64,000 nt of DNA from Cephalotus follicularis (taxonomy: Eukaryota; Streptophyta; Magnoliopsida; Oxalidales; Cephalotaceae), in the NCBI GenBank assembly GCA_001972305.1, contig BDDD01002233.1:111856-175855 (forward strand). The letters run 5' to 3'. This document shows, one piece after another, positions 47,101-58,189 of this stretch (the first letter of the stretch is position 1; each line of letters starts with the position of its first letter). The notes beneath the pieces were generated by a model that searched no databases, had not been told where the DNA came from, and saw nothing but the letters and a program-made list of their open reading frames with translations. A program made the position numbers and the translations under genes.

Positions 47101-49093
47101 AGTTTGTTTTGGAGCTTGTTTATTTGGGTGGCTTTTGTGTGCCAGCAAATTAGTGTCATGTTATTGTACTTATTCATGACTATATGTATTCTCTATCATT
47201 AAGTGATTATGGTAAGTTTTTTCCTCTTCTTCTTCATCGTCTTTTTTTTTTTTTTTGTGCAGAATAATACCTCAATATCTGAATATGTTGGTGTAACTGT
47301 AACTGTACTAATCTGATGGTTGACAGCCCGAAGAAGTTGGAATAAGATCTCATCAGTGTGGCAAGGATTTGACAGACTCTGTGCTTATAAATAAGAAGGT
47401 TTCCCAAGAGATGTTTGACAGCATTGCTCGTGAAGTAGTTGAAGAAGTGGGAGTACCTGAAGTATCCTTGGTAAGTTACTGTCGCTCGGTTGAGTATGAA
47501 GTTATTTTCTATTCTAGCTTACTTTTCTAGTTTTCGTCAACCTATTCTTAATGCTACTTCTTTCACCAGTAAATCCATTCTGTTATTGTGTTTAGTGTGT
47601 TTCTTGTCTTACTCCAAATATTTTCTATTTTCTATTTCCATTTCCTTCTTTTCTTTTTTGGCCAATTGAAGAATCCAAATATCCACTTAACGCATCACAT
47701 TTTGAATCTCAGCCCTCCCCTTTCCATGCATTTTATATAGTATGAGTTTTTCTTCACACAAGTGAGGTTTAATTCTGCATTTTTACTTGCTTCCTCTATG
47801 TTTTCTTTTTTTTTTTTTTATAAATTTTTTTTACTCCCATCCTGGTTTATTCTAATTTATTGATACAATTTTTTTTCTTGTTAAATTAATTGATCTCATT
47901 ATTATCAACCATCTGCGAATAGATATAAGATGTTGAATCTGTTGAATCTCTTGTCTTGCAGAGCAATCCACTTTTTATTGGTATCTCTAGCAGGGAGCTT
48001 AATGTAAGACCAACTGCTTTTTTCTTCATAAAATGCACTCTTCAATCTGAAGAAATTCAACAGTTGTATTCTAGTGCCCAAGATGGTTACGAGTCAACCA
48101 AACTTTATACAGTTTCAATGGTTAGTCCAGTTTTTTTGTTTTCTCTTGTTTCATTTACATTTGGTTCACTTCCCAAGAGTTGTTTTTCTACTATTTTGCT
48201 AGTTGTCAAACACTAGTAGCCAAGCAGATGCCAATATGAGAGTAGTGACAGTGGTGGGAGATGTGTGTGTGAGTGATATCTATCAGTAGTATGGTTGCTG
48301 TGGTAAATAACCCCCTAAAAATTAGTTCTAAGAAGGAAAACTACAACCAGAGAGAGAAGCCACATTTGATGGCCCCCATGCATCAGAATGCAAACAGGCT
48401 AATGAAATTGAAACAATCAGAAGATTGGAATTCGAAGGTGTTGCCCGTGTTTGGCCAGGTGGCAGCTAATAAACCAAGAAGAGAATGAAAGAACCAGCAG
48501 ATGCAGGAAGCAATTGAAGGCGTTATAGTTTGTTCAATGTAGTTCGAAGACCTAACAACCAACAAGAGGACCTCTATAATGGCATTGTAAGAATGTTTAT
48601 AGAGGTGGGGGCATGGGATGCAGTGCTAGTGGAATGGGTGGTTGGAGGCATGAAGAGGGTTATCTGTATATTGTACAAATATTAATGAAGGGTGATGGTA
48701 ATGTTACTATTGGTGTTGGCTGTTGCAGTGCAGCATTGGTGGTGAGTGGTGACTAGTGAGTAGTGGGTGGGTGGTGGGTGGTTCACATTGTTTAGGTTTT
48801 CTTGAAATCAATACTGCAGTGTATGGAATATTTATATATGAGAGAATTAAAATGTTCACCAATCTTATAAAGATGACAGCATTGGTGCTGGGATACTATG
48901 GGAAAATCTTTTAATTGACAGTACTACTTATTGAGATGTATTATCTTATGTTTGTTACTACTTGGATATAACCACTGATAATTTTTTTACATATTAGATC
49001 GATTTAGAAAAAATGGCATCTAAAATGCCAGGATGCCATCATGGTGGATTTGCTCTTTATAAGTTGATGGTAGAAGCTTTGAAGAAAATGTGA
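44177..49093 (+). CDS. NUDT9: Nudix hydrolase, NUDT9-like (nine exons)
   Basis: Coding exons: 44177-44254, 44358-44432, 44703-44759, 45304-45386, 46334-46392, 46832-46980, 47327-47470, 47962-48120, 48998-49093. All borders are GT/AG, phases agree, and the sum is 900 bases (299 residues plus stop). The protein follows Arabidopsis NUDT9 closely, with LGLTDYRTFLGTNLNPLW and SSPLGNGAVVETSD. The Nudix fold cleaves nucleoside diphosphates linked to another group. The Nudix box is split: GG in FVFPGGHPE (end of exon 6) and REVVEEVG (exon 7) are about 40 residues apart, against 13 in the canonical box. I recall the same kind of extended box in human NUDT22, a UDP-sugar hydrolase, so a similar substrate is possible. 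No break is seen. Intron 8 (877 bp) is the largest. Confidence 0.93.
45407..45435. repeat. Short TG/CG repeat in NUDT9-like intron 4
   Basis: A GTGTGTGTGCGCGCGCGCATGCGC tract of about 25 bp (given here only as composition) follows the splice donor of intron 4. It is an alternating purine-pyrimidine run of the kind that can adopt Z-DNA; no function is implied. Confidence 0.6.
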
Positions 49094-50437
49094 TGTAAGT
49101 TCAAGACTGCTCGTTAATTAACGCTGTTGATCCTTAATTTCCAGTTATCCAGCAACTGTATTTGACTTCAGCTCTATTGGATTTTTTATCAGCTTTGCAA
49201 TGGATACTTGATACAATGACGTATGATAGAAGACATGATTAAACAATGTAATAATCTATCGACAGCATTAGTTTTGTTAAGGGATGTTCTTAATTTTTTT
49301 TTTTGTTTTTACTATAATCGTTGTGTATGGAGTGTTTATTTGTATGAGTTGGTTTGATTTATATTGTGTTTATGTTATGTTTAAGTCATATTTGTGTCAT
49401 GTTTAATGGATCAGTTTAGATATGATTCAAACTCAAATCAAGAAAAAAGTATTAACAATGATATAATCTGATAACATTTAAATTAAATTCATTCAAATTG
49501 ATATCTTTTTATTGGATTCGGTGTCATATGATGCAGCGCAAAATTGTATGCAAAATGTCTTTGTTTATAAAGTATAAAGTGATACGAAATAGTAGTAGAA
49601 GACCTTATGTGTAACCTGAACATTCAGAGGTAGATCTATCGTTGATTAGAAACTAAATATCTCCCGACAGTAATTGGGTTAATTTGCTTGGCCATGCGGG
49701 TACCCATTGAGAAGTGGTAGATATTAGTTGACTTAATGTCATAATTTCTACTACGAGAACTGTTTAGTACTGAAATCTGGATTTGAAATTTTTGTTGCAA
49801 GTCAAAGCTATTGATTAAATTGTGAATTAAATAGTTTTTGACAAGATAAAGGAAACTATAAAATATAATATAATTTAATATTTGATGTAATTATTATGAT
49901 AAATGGTATGTTAATTTTTGTTAATAAACATGATTAAAAAATTAAGTATTAATAAACATGATTAAAAAATCGAAAATTGTGATTGTTCTAACTCTATAAC
50001 TAGGGAATGAAGTTTATATAATATTAAGCATTATCTTAACGGAATGATCAACTGTGATTGAAAGTGCATTTATCATTCACTCTTTGAAATAGAACCAGGG
50101 TCAGGTTCTATAAAGACTTTATCAATGGGGCCCATATTCACCAATTGTTTAGACTTTGAAGCTATAGACTATAGTGCGTGGACTCTAGATTTGGCCTTTT
50201 AGGGTTAAACCCACTCTGTATACAATGCGTCTTGATGATGAAAGCAAATAATATTGGGATGTGACTTGATAATGGACTTAATAATGGTCAACAAATGCCC
50301 ATTATCAAATGCAAGATTTCAAAGTACTCAAAGCAAGATTCGAAAATGTGGCGTATGTTCTACACCTATATAGTACAGGCAAATGATAAATCCATAAATG
50401 TGCAAGATTCAAAATATGATTTATGTACTACACTTAT
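49094..50437. other. Intergenic downstream of the Nudix gene
   Basis: Contains the 3' untranslated region of the Nudix gene in its first few hundred bases. A 25-bp direct repeat (AAACATGATTAAAAAATyrA-like) occurs at 49926 and 49953. No other gene or element is recognised. Confidence 0.45.
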
Positions 50438-50641
50438 CACTATAAGAAATAAGGCTATTCAAAACGCACCTTTTTAAAACGAATATATTCATCCGTTTCA
50501 AAAGACTATAGCCTTTTGAAACGGTTATGTTTTATCCGTTTCAAAAGGTCAATTTTATCAAATAAAATTAATTTAACATAAGCATTTCACAATCGTGCAT
50601 TTCCAATCTCTATCTCTCTCTTTATGAACCCTGGGTAGCGC

Positions 50642-50816
50642 AAGGCCGCCGTGGAGTCGGTGCTTGACTCGTCACGGTACTTCGTGCTGAGGATCGAGGA
50701 CGAGTCCGGGAAGCACGCCTTTATTGGGCTAGGGTTCGTGGAGAGGAATGAGGCCTTCAATTTCAACGTGGCATTGTCGGATCACGAGAAGTACCTTAGG
50801 AGAGAGAACGAGGAAG
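50642..50816 (+). pseudogene. NECAP gene fragment
   Basis: The frame reads [20 protein letters not shown] and [20 protein letters not shown], then [10 protein letters not shown]. This is the core of the NECAP (adaptin ear-binding coat-associated) PHear domain of plants, a protein of clathrin-coated vesicles. About 57 residues survive; the N-terminal strands and the C-terminal tail with its WxxF-type motifs are absent. It is higher in GC than the surroundings, uninterrupted in frame, and has no own start codon. It is fused a few bases later to an S18 fragment. Confidence 0.85.
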
Positions 50817-50825
50817 TCGGTGGAT

Positions 50826-50918
50826 CTCCGACACTACTGGGGTCTTCGAGTGCGTGGACAGCATACCAAGACCACTGGCCGTAGGGGAAAGATTGTTGGT
50901 GTGTCTAAGAAGCGATAA
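50826..50918 (+). pseudogene. Ribosomal protein S18 C-terminal fragment
   Basis: The frame reads [20 protein letters not shown], then [10 protein letters not shown] and a stop at 50916, the C-terminus of cytosolic ribosomal protein S18 (uS13), which sits in the head of the small subunit. The fragment follows the NECAP piece after fewer than ten bases but in another frame, so the NECAP frame runs on into nonsense and stops at 50884. The following 100 bases look like the gene's natural 3' untranslated region. Only the last exon portion is present. Confidence 0.88.
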
Positions 50919-51344
50919 ACTGGTTCTCCTTTCTTTCATGCTCTATCTTGCTCTTGCTAGTTTTGCATTTTGATTTAATGAGGTTTTTAGATTTTAATTT
51001 GTTACTACAAATTTATATTGGTGCAGTTGCTCTCTTGTAATTCAGATCTCATTTTACCTATACCCTGTTTTATTTACCTTGTAACTTATTTTTCTCTAAA
51101 TGAATTTCTGTTCTTTATGTTCTACTTGATTACACAAATAAGACTGTTGCTTGTACAATTTTTAAAACTTGATGCAAAGCAGAGTCTGGTGTGTGTCTGA
51201 TCATAAGTTTGATGACATTATCTTACCAATTTAAAATTTGATCCTTCTTTGGAAAATTCTTAAAACTTGTACAATTCTTAAGACTGGAAAACTTGTACAT
51301 TCTCTTAAAATTCTTAAAACTTGTAAAATTCTTAAGACTGCTAC

Positions 51345-52175
51345 CTTGCGAGCATTATTAAGAAGAGCTTTAAGGATTTCTCAAAATCTAGTCAACCAGA
51401 GGAGCCTAGAAAAAGTATTGTTTCAGTAAATGGGCATGCCATATCAGATCGTTTGATTAAGAAGGCTGAAAAACTGGCAGGACCAATTCAACCTGGACAA
51501 TATTGGTAAGTATATGCTCACAACTGATAGGGTATATAAGTTATCCATTATTTTGAGTGATGGAATATTTGAGAGATGCACCTATGCAAGCTCCTATGCA
51601 AAGGAAAAGATAGACAAATAATTTTTTGGTCTACTTGATCTAATCTGGATGCAATCTTAATCTATTCTAATCTAAGTCTCGGTCCTTTACAAGCCTTTTA
51701 AATAGTTTTAAACATTTCTTACACTTAATCGTTACTCATTATTTAGTTGTATTATTTGATTTTCCATATGCTATGTGCTTAAACCGGGTATGATTTTCGA
51801 GTTGGATTTTGGAGTGTCATTGGTGGGCCTTGTCTTGGTGTAATTCCTGTAAGATCAACTAGATTCGTAACTAGCATTAGTGCATCAGTGTCTAGTCATG
51901 GTTTTTATTCCCAGTTATGTTTATGAATAAAATATGTTTTCCTTGTAGCCGTTTATTGAAGAATTCAACTATTCGATGCCAGAGAATTGTGCTGGTCGAA
52001 ATATTGGTGTTTTTGTAAATGGAAGAGAGCTTCACCAAAAAGATTTGGACTTGCTGGTAGAGGACTCCCAACTGATAGAGATAGGTCTTACATTATTGAA
52101 ATTTCCAGGCGAGTCCTAGATGAGGACACCGGTGAAGAGCTAGAAAGCCTTGGCAAGCTCACCCCAACATAAGTT
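51345..52175 (+). pseudogene. Three-exon fragment of an unnamed plant gene
   Basis: Exon-shaped pieces: about 51345-51506 (SKSSQPEEPRKSIVSVNGHA, then DRLIKKAEKLAGPIQPGQYW), 51788-51849 (FWSVIGGPCLGVIP) and 51949-52171 (PFIEEFNYSMPENCAGRN, ELHQKDLDLL, RGLPTDRDRSYIIEIS, DEDTGEELESLGKLTP). I have the impression of a conserved plant-specific family but cannot name it. The acceptor before the second piece has lost its AG, there is a frameshift between DLDLL and RGLP, and the C-terminus is missing, so this is a relic. Introns are kept, as in the captured ATPase at 32844. Confidence 0.65.
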
Positions 52176-52680
52176 CCGATTTATTGATATAATTATTTTA
52201 TTTCTTGTTAATGACTCGAATTAATAGAATGTCTCTATCAATTGTTTTACGACTTGATTTCTTGTGCATCCACTTTGGCTAATGTTTGGCTCGTCACATT
52301 AGCTTTATGCCATATGTAATGATCAGCATTTGTTTCATTTATTTAGGTGTAAGCAACACCGATCCTACTTCTGCCTTATTGATTTTCTAAACCTGTGTTA
52401 TTGGGTAAAAACATATGCATGAGTCTTTATTTATTAAGTTGTAGACTGTTTAGCCGTCTTTCAACCGGATATTCAGCTAAATGTTGTCATATATATCATC
52501 TTAACTCTCTGGTAAAGTTGTTCTTTGGATCATTTTACCACATGGCATTCGTCGTTGCAATGGTCTGTTCTTTTTGTAAAATATTTAGTCTTTGCATCGT
52601 TTTTTAGTTATTATATTCTGGTTTATGTTTAACTTCATTTACTTAAGCTTTTTTTTTCTTCTTCTTATAAACTTCTAATA

Positions 52681-52954
52681 GGGTTGGCATCTCTCATCTC
52701 TCTGATTATACTACTTGGAGTTGGTGCCAGGTTGAATTTCATATCTCTCACTGTATGACAATTCTCTCCATTGTTTTGCCATAGTCAACCGTTTATCTTT
52801 GCAATGCCTGACTTGCTGACTTGCTGAGTTACTGTTTCTTTTTCTATATTGATCAAGGTTGTTAGGAAGAACATTAGCAAATGGTCAACCCATATGGCTA
52901 TGCAATGCTCATAATGCAGATAGCAAAGTTTTCAATCGCTCGCTATTAGCGAAG
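52681..52954 (+). pseudogene. Possible exons of another gene fragment
   Basis: Two pieces with acceptor and donor sites: 52681-52731 (reading VGISHLSDYTTWSWCQ) and about 52860-52954 (reading LLGRTLANGQPIWLCNAHN, then SKVFNRSLLAK). Open frames joined to good splice signals suggest a real exon pair, but the family is unknown to me. It could be a continuation of the unnamed gene or a separate capture. Confidence 0.35.
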
Positions 52955-53299
52955 GTTGGCTGCTACTCCTTGTATGCCATATTTCTATCGAATTCATATG
53001 GATGAACGTACATACATATATATTTTAATGGGCCTTATCGGCTAACGTTTGTTTCTATTTCACTGGCTGGACTTGTTACAAATGTGTCTCCCTCAGAGTG
53101 CATCAATTCAGGTAATAATGAGCTTGCATTGTGCAATTAACTGTATATTTCTCTAATTAAAAACAGATTCAAAGAAGAATGCAAGTCTCTAGGACTATAT
53201 GTGTATTAATATTCGATCATACTTGAATGGATTGTTGTTATTAATTGATGATTGTTGGTTGATCGAATGATTGTGTGTGATGGATGATTGTGTGCTGAG

Positions 53300-54102
53300 T
53301 ATAGAATATTCTGGGTTTCCATCTGTTCTTCAAACTCCCCTGTTAAGGTCAACGCGTCAACGCTTGGCTGATAGCGTCGACGCCTTGAAGTGATTAGTTG
53401 ACACCTTGAGAATAGTGAGTCGACGCGATATGTGTTTCTTCGTGATTTTGTGCACTAATCAGCACAACACGTCGATGCATAGCGTTTACGCGTAACTTGA
53501 TAGCACAACGCGTTAATGCGATTCATGATTGCTGGTTAACGCCTAAGGAAATGGACGAACGCGTAAGCGCATAACATTAAACGCAACATGGAAGAATAAC
53601 GCTTAACGTAGACGCCTCAAGCATTGCAACAACTGAAGCGTAAAGCAGTGTCGATGCCTAAACCCTCTGTTTCGCCCAAAAATTGATTGGTTTCTCATGG
53701 GTTTCAATCCCAAATGATATCGGGCTAACGCCCAAGACTACCGAGCAGACCTACGCCGCTGAATGCCGAGCAGACCTGTCCTTAAGGCTGCCGAACAGAC
53801 CTGCACTACTGAACACCGAGCAGACCTGTCCTTAAGAATGCCGAGCAGACCTGTCTTTAAGGCTGCCGAGCAGACCTGCGCTATTGAATGCAAAGCAGAC
53901 CAACATCCGAAGGCAGAAGGCAGACTAAGTGAAATCTTCTCATAATACCAAGTCCTACGAAATTGGCCTTATGGTTAAAGACCCACAGGGAGGGATGGTT
54001 AGGGATGGTTAAGGATGGTTAGGGATAGTCAATGAACGGTATGGATGGGGATTGATAGTTAAGGAACGGTTATTAATTGATTTTGTATGTGGTTAACTAC
54101 CT
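53300..54102 (+). mobile_element. LTR-like fragment with motif array and minisatellite
   Basis: Non-coding. 53345-53650 carries at least ten sites related to GCGTCGACGC or AACGCGT. 53735-53905 is a minisatellite of units near GCCGAGCAGACCTGTCCTTA alternating with a variant ending CACTACTGAA, seven copies in all. 53985-54060 has GGGATGGTTA repeated five times. A TATA-like CTATATATGCC is at 54100. The order (array, minisatellite, TATA) resembles an LTR U3 region, cut at 54102 where copia integrase sequence begins. Ends not defined; broken. Confidence 0.45.
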
Positions 54103-54575
54103 ATATATGCCGAATAGACTTTATAGGATGATCTGGAAATTGTGCTCGCAATTTATTTATTTGAGCCAATAGTCTCGCAAATGCAACATTGCGAGTTGAA
54201 AGTAAGCATACATGCGACCATCTTGTCGATGCATCTATTAAGACCATAAAATACAGAAATGGTCCAGATGGTGGATTAATCGGTCCACAAATATCTCCTT
54301 GAATTCTCTCTAAGAATTTTGGAGATTCTACAACCACTTTTGTTGTAGATGGTCTTATAATGAGTTTTCCTTGAGAACAAGCAACACAATGGTTCTCATT
54401 ATTCAATAGCATTTTCTGCTTTTTCAATGGATGGCCATGTGAACTTTCAATGATTCGACGCATCATTGTCACACCTGGGTGGCCTAGCCGTTCATGCCAA
54501 ATCATGAACTCTTTTAAGTCTATGACTTTTGAATTTACAACATTATGAGATTCAATTGCTCTTATTTTCATAATG
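54103..54575 (-). mobile_element. Ty1/copia integrase fragment
   Basis: On the minus strand it encodes a GAG-pre-integrase segment (IWHERLGHPGVTMMRRI), a zinc-binding C-x-x-C segment (HCVACSQGK) and the start of the integrase core (GDICGPINPPSGPF, LIDASTRWSHVCL). It is a fragment of a copia pol region from a lineage different from the elements at 4.4 and 13 kb. Nothing else of the element is recognised next to it. Broken. Confidence 0.85.
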
Positions 54576-55225
54576 TATAGCCAAGTCGGGTGAACGTGAT
54601 TTGCAATACAAACTATGGTTAGAAAGTAACACGAGGTGTTCCCCGGGGTTACTCTCCGACGGTTAATTTAGAACAAATCATCGGAGTTATAAGCCTAAGT
54701 AATTATCTGAGATATAGAACTCTGAAATAGGTGTTTTAGGGAATGAGAGAGAGAGGTACCGTATAGGTGGAAAGTGTTGGATCCTTGAACAAGATAAAAA
54801 ATGAGCTATTTATAGGTCAGAACTCATGTCTTGATTACTTGTGTACCCCCGAGGATCATGGCGCTTTCCTTATGTATATCTTTAAAGGGTTCTGTTTGTA
54901 ATTGCCATTTCAGTGGTTACTCATCCACTCCACTGAATAATAGCCACGAAAATAGGAAGTGATTGTCTGTCCATAGCCTTGAGTTCTCCTGTGAAGTCCA
55001 TATGTTGATCCTCGATAGCCAAGGTTTCGAGGTTCGACGTTGTGATCCCCTTTTGTCTTTCTTCAACGATCGATGTTTTTATCCCTAAGTTCATAGTTCT
55101 TCTTCCAGTTGGTCTCGACGTCCGAGGTCTTTTGATCTCCTGTGAGGTTTCCCCGGTGCCAAAGCATGAAGCTTTCTTATTCCACATGTTCGTCTCTTAT
55201 TGGTCTAAGAATTCCAACCCTCATC
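54576..55225 (-). mobile_element. Possible LTR fragment
   Basis: Non-coding sequence; on the minus strand it begins TGATGAGGGTTGGAATTC and has a TATA-like element near 54810 (AATAGCTC/GAGCTATTTATAGG). Structure and terminal dinucleotides suggest an LTR, but no target duplication was found. Confidence 0.35.
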
Positions 55226-55844
55226 AAAGTATAATTATAAATTCATGAATAATAAACCCTAGTAATTAAGTTAGAATTCATCAAATACAAATTAAAAGCG
55301 TGATAGAAAAAACAATTATCTAAGACCATAACCTTATTATAAAAACATTTTATTTAAGTTCAGATCTCAATTATTTTGTGAACAGATCCTTAACACTAAA
55401 TATCGGAATACATAACCCTCCACACTCCATACATAAAAAAAAAAAAAAAACATTTCATCTTATAGAATTCTACGAGTTGCGAGGCATTCTTCACTTTGTA
55501 GTTTTTAGGTTCTTTTCTTTGCCACTATGGTTTATGGTGCAACATGATATTGCTCTTTTCGTTGTTCCCTTTGGGCCTATACCATAAGCCACTCTAATAC
55601 AAATAAAGAGCCCAATCACTTTAATGTTATGACTGTTATAAACTTCTGGGATTATTAACTCACAAAAGAAAATTATGCTAGAGAAAAATTGAGAGAGAAA
55701 GTAAGAGAGAGAATAAGAGATTTCTTATTATGAATTCCTTAATTTCTTCTTAACATTACATTCCTATTTATAGGAGTTTGTTGGAATAGTATTTGGAATA
55801 GTGATTCACTGTGATGGCGGCTGGCGGCTGGCGGCTTTTACAAT
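55226..55844. other. Repeat-like spacer, no gene
   Basis: No coding sequence is supported. Near 55690-55790 the pattern AGAGAGAGAATAAGAG, then CCTATTTATAGGAG resembles another reversed LTR promoter region. GGCGGCTGGCGGCTGGCGGCT at 55815 is a three-fold 7-bp repeat. Confidence 0.35.
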
Positions 55845-57715
55845 AATGACCAATTTGTTGTAGATATTGGTAGTATTTATGTTGCCATAGATCCTGCCTG
55901 TAATAGACTTTTTAAATTTTTGAATTTTTGGTCTGACCATGAGAGTTTTTTGTCTTTAGTGAAAAGTGTTTGGGACATACAGGATGTTTGTCATCCCCTC
56001 AAACAGATCCATTCCAAGCTTAGGATCCTTAAATCTCACCTTAAGGATCTCAATAAAGAACATTTTTCCAGGCCCTCTCTCCTTCAGAGTCCTTCAAAGT
56101 ATCCCTACACCAGATTCAAACAGATTTGGATTTGGATCCCAACAATCCTTCCCTTAAAGAAGCTGAGAGATCCAAGGAGACTGAACTTGCTATGGTTGAC
56201 CGGATTGAGGAGATCTTCTTTAAATAGAAATCCAGGGTCAAATGGTTGAAGGAAGGTGATGCAAACACAGCCTATTTCCATAAAGTTGCTTAAGTCAGAC
56301 AAGCCAAAAACCATTCAATCCTCCTTAGGGGATTGGTTGGATACCCCCAAAGCAATTGCAAATGAGGGAGTCGAATTCTTTAGTAAGCTGCTTGGTTATA
56401 GAGGAACACAGCAACAATATTGGGACTTGAATTTGGATGGCTATTTGAAGCAGATTAGTGATGAGCATAAGGAGAGAATGATGATGCCTTTCACCCCAGA
56501 GGAGATTCAAAAGACCTTTCTTGGGCAGGAGCCTTGCAAGGCTCCTGGTCCCGATGGATACAATGGCTACTTCTATAGGAAAGCTTGGCCTGTGATTGGA
56601 AATGACATCATCGTTCTATGGTGTATCTATTCATGCTGTCTATGGCCACAGGGTTATTTACGAAGCAGGCGTGAGAGGTAATAAGAAAATCAGTTCAGTC
56701 ATTGTGGATGGACAATGGAGATGGCCAGGCAACTCTCGGGTCCTCAGGGAAATCAAAGCCTCAATGGCTGATATATCAATCTCTAACCTACCAGACTCCA
56801 TTCATTGGCAATGACTTGGACAATCCTTCACCACCAAATCTTCCTAGGAGATGTCTAGAATTCCTTCACCAAAGGTCCCATGGTATCAGGTGGAATGGTT
56901 ACCCCTCTAATATTCCCAAACACTCTTTTTGCCTTTGGCTCATTATCCACAGAAGTCACATGAACTCTCAACATGGTCAGAATGCACTAGTATAAATTAA
57001 AGTTCAAATAAAGCAGAATATAAAATTCTTGAGCATGGTCAGAATGCACTAGTATACGAAACCTTTTTTCACTGGCTTCCATAACTGCCTTCAAAAACTC
57101 GTGAGGGCTAACATATGGTCATCAGAATACGAGAAACATTTCGAAAATGGTGTTACACTTTCTGTCAGTACGCCAAGGGAATCCCCACACAATTTCTTCA
57201 AACTCAATACTGATGGTTCCACAAAGGGTAATCCGAGTCTCAGGAGCAGGTGGCCTGATAAGGAGTGCTAGAGGTCAATGGATTACTGGGTTTTCATGCT
57301 TTATTGGTGCATGTTCCATAAACCACGCGGGACTGTGGGGATTGAGAACTGGTTTAATTATTGCATGGCATGCACAGATTCGAAAACTTATTGCAGAAAC
57401 AGACTCTTTGGTAGCTATCAAGTTGATACAAATCCATAGATACAAGCTTTCATCCCCTTGGTGCATTCATTGATGATTGTCGAGAATTTTTCCATGGCTA
57501 TTGGGACTATGCAAGTATACACACCTATGGGGAAGGCAATCGTTCTACGAATGCTTTATTTAATCCCAGTCATGAAAATTTGGAAAGCTGTATTAGTTTT
57601 TATTCGCCTCCTATATGATTGAGGCTTTAAGCACAACTCTTATGGCTGATCTTGTTGGTGTAGTTAACGTAAGAAGCTAGTTATAGTCTATTCGTATTGA
57701 ATAAAAAAAAGAAGA
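55845..57715 (+). pseudogene. 5'-truncated L1-type LINE, ORF2 remnant
   Basis: In order: end of the endonuclease domain (FWSDHESFLSLVKSVW near 55925), the linker (KSRVKWLKEGDANTAYFHKV near 56230), start of the reverse transcriptase (FTPEEIQKTFLGQEPCKAPG, then PDGYNGYFYRKAWP, near 56490-56590), a zinc-binding-like segment near 56860-56960 (PSNIPKHSFCLWL) and the RNase H domain near 57190-57440 (LNTDGSTKGNPSLSGAGG, AETDSLVAIKLI). Several frame changes occur, and most of the reverse transcriptase, including the YADD region, is missing. In RNase H the usual Glu in AELWGL is Gly. The 3' end near 57705 has an A-rich tail, as expected for a LINE. Confidence 0.85.
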
Positions 57716-58189
57716 AGGAGACTTAAATACCTCAGCTCTAGGCATCAACTGATGTAGGGCAATTATGTATAGAAAGAGGTTAGGGAAGTATTGACATAAT
57801 TAGGATAGGAAGATCAGAAGATTATCCAGAGAAAGAAAACAATAATCCGAATTCTCAATCAATATCATCAATATTGACCATAATAAGTTTATCATACTTA
57901 TTTATATAATTAACATCCTAATTCTAATAGCAAATTATCATGGTACCCTATGAAATATGAAAATATCATAATGATCCTCAAATAACGTAAATTAACATAA
58001 AAGCCTAACGCATAATCAGATGTCGATAATATGGACAGCTGAATCCTTGAACCAATATCGAGACAATCTTGCATCAAATGTATAACATTCTGATGCAAAT
58101 TATGCTGAAGTGACAGACAGGTGGAATAGATTATTTTTGGCATGAGTACTACAAGTTGAATATTATCAGAATTTAGAGCCAAAAACTAA
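57716..58189. other. Intergenic, nothing recognised
   Basis: AT-rich stretch between the LINE tail and a MITE-like repeat. No reading frame, structure or motif that I can support. Confidence 0.5.

Larger units (their letters stand above)
50438..53110 (+). mobile_element. Candidate gene-capturing CACTA element (5' end and cargo)
   Basis: CACTATAAGAAATAAGG at 50438 looks like a CACTA 5' terminus and is followed by subterminal repeats CCTTTTGAAACGG / CCGTTTCAAAAGG in both orientations (50490-50550). Directly behind come fragments of NECAP (50642), ribosomal protein S18 (50826), an unnamed multi-exon gene (51345-52175) and possible exons of another (52681-52954), all on the plus strand. The 3' terminus (TTATAGTG) was not found; the right limit given is the end of recognisable cargo. 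The terminus type is inferred from motif and context. Confidence 0.6.
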
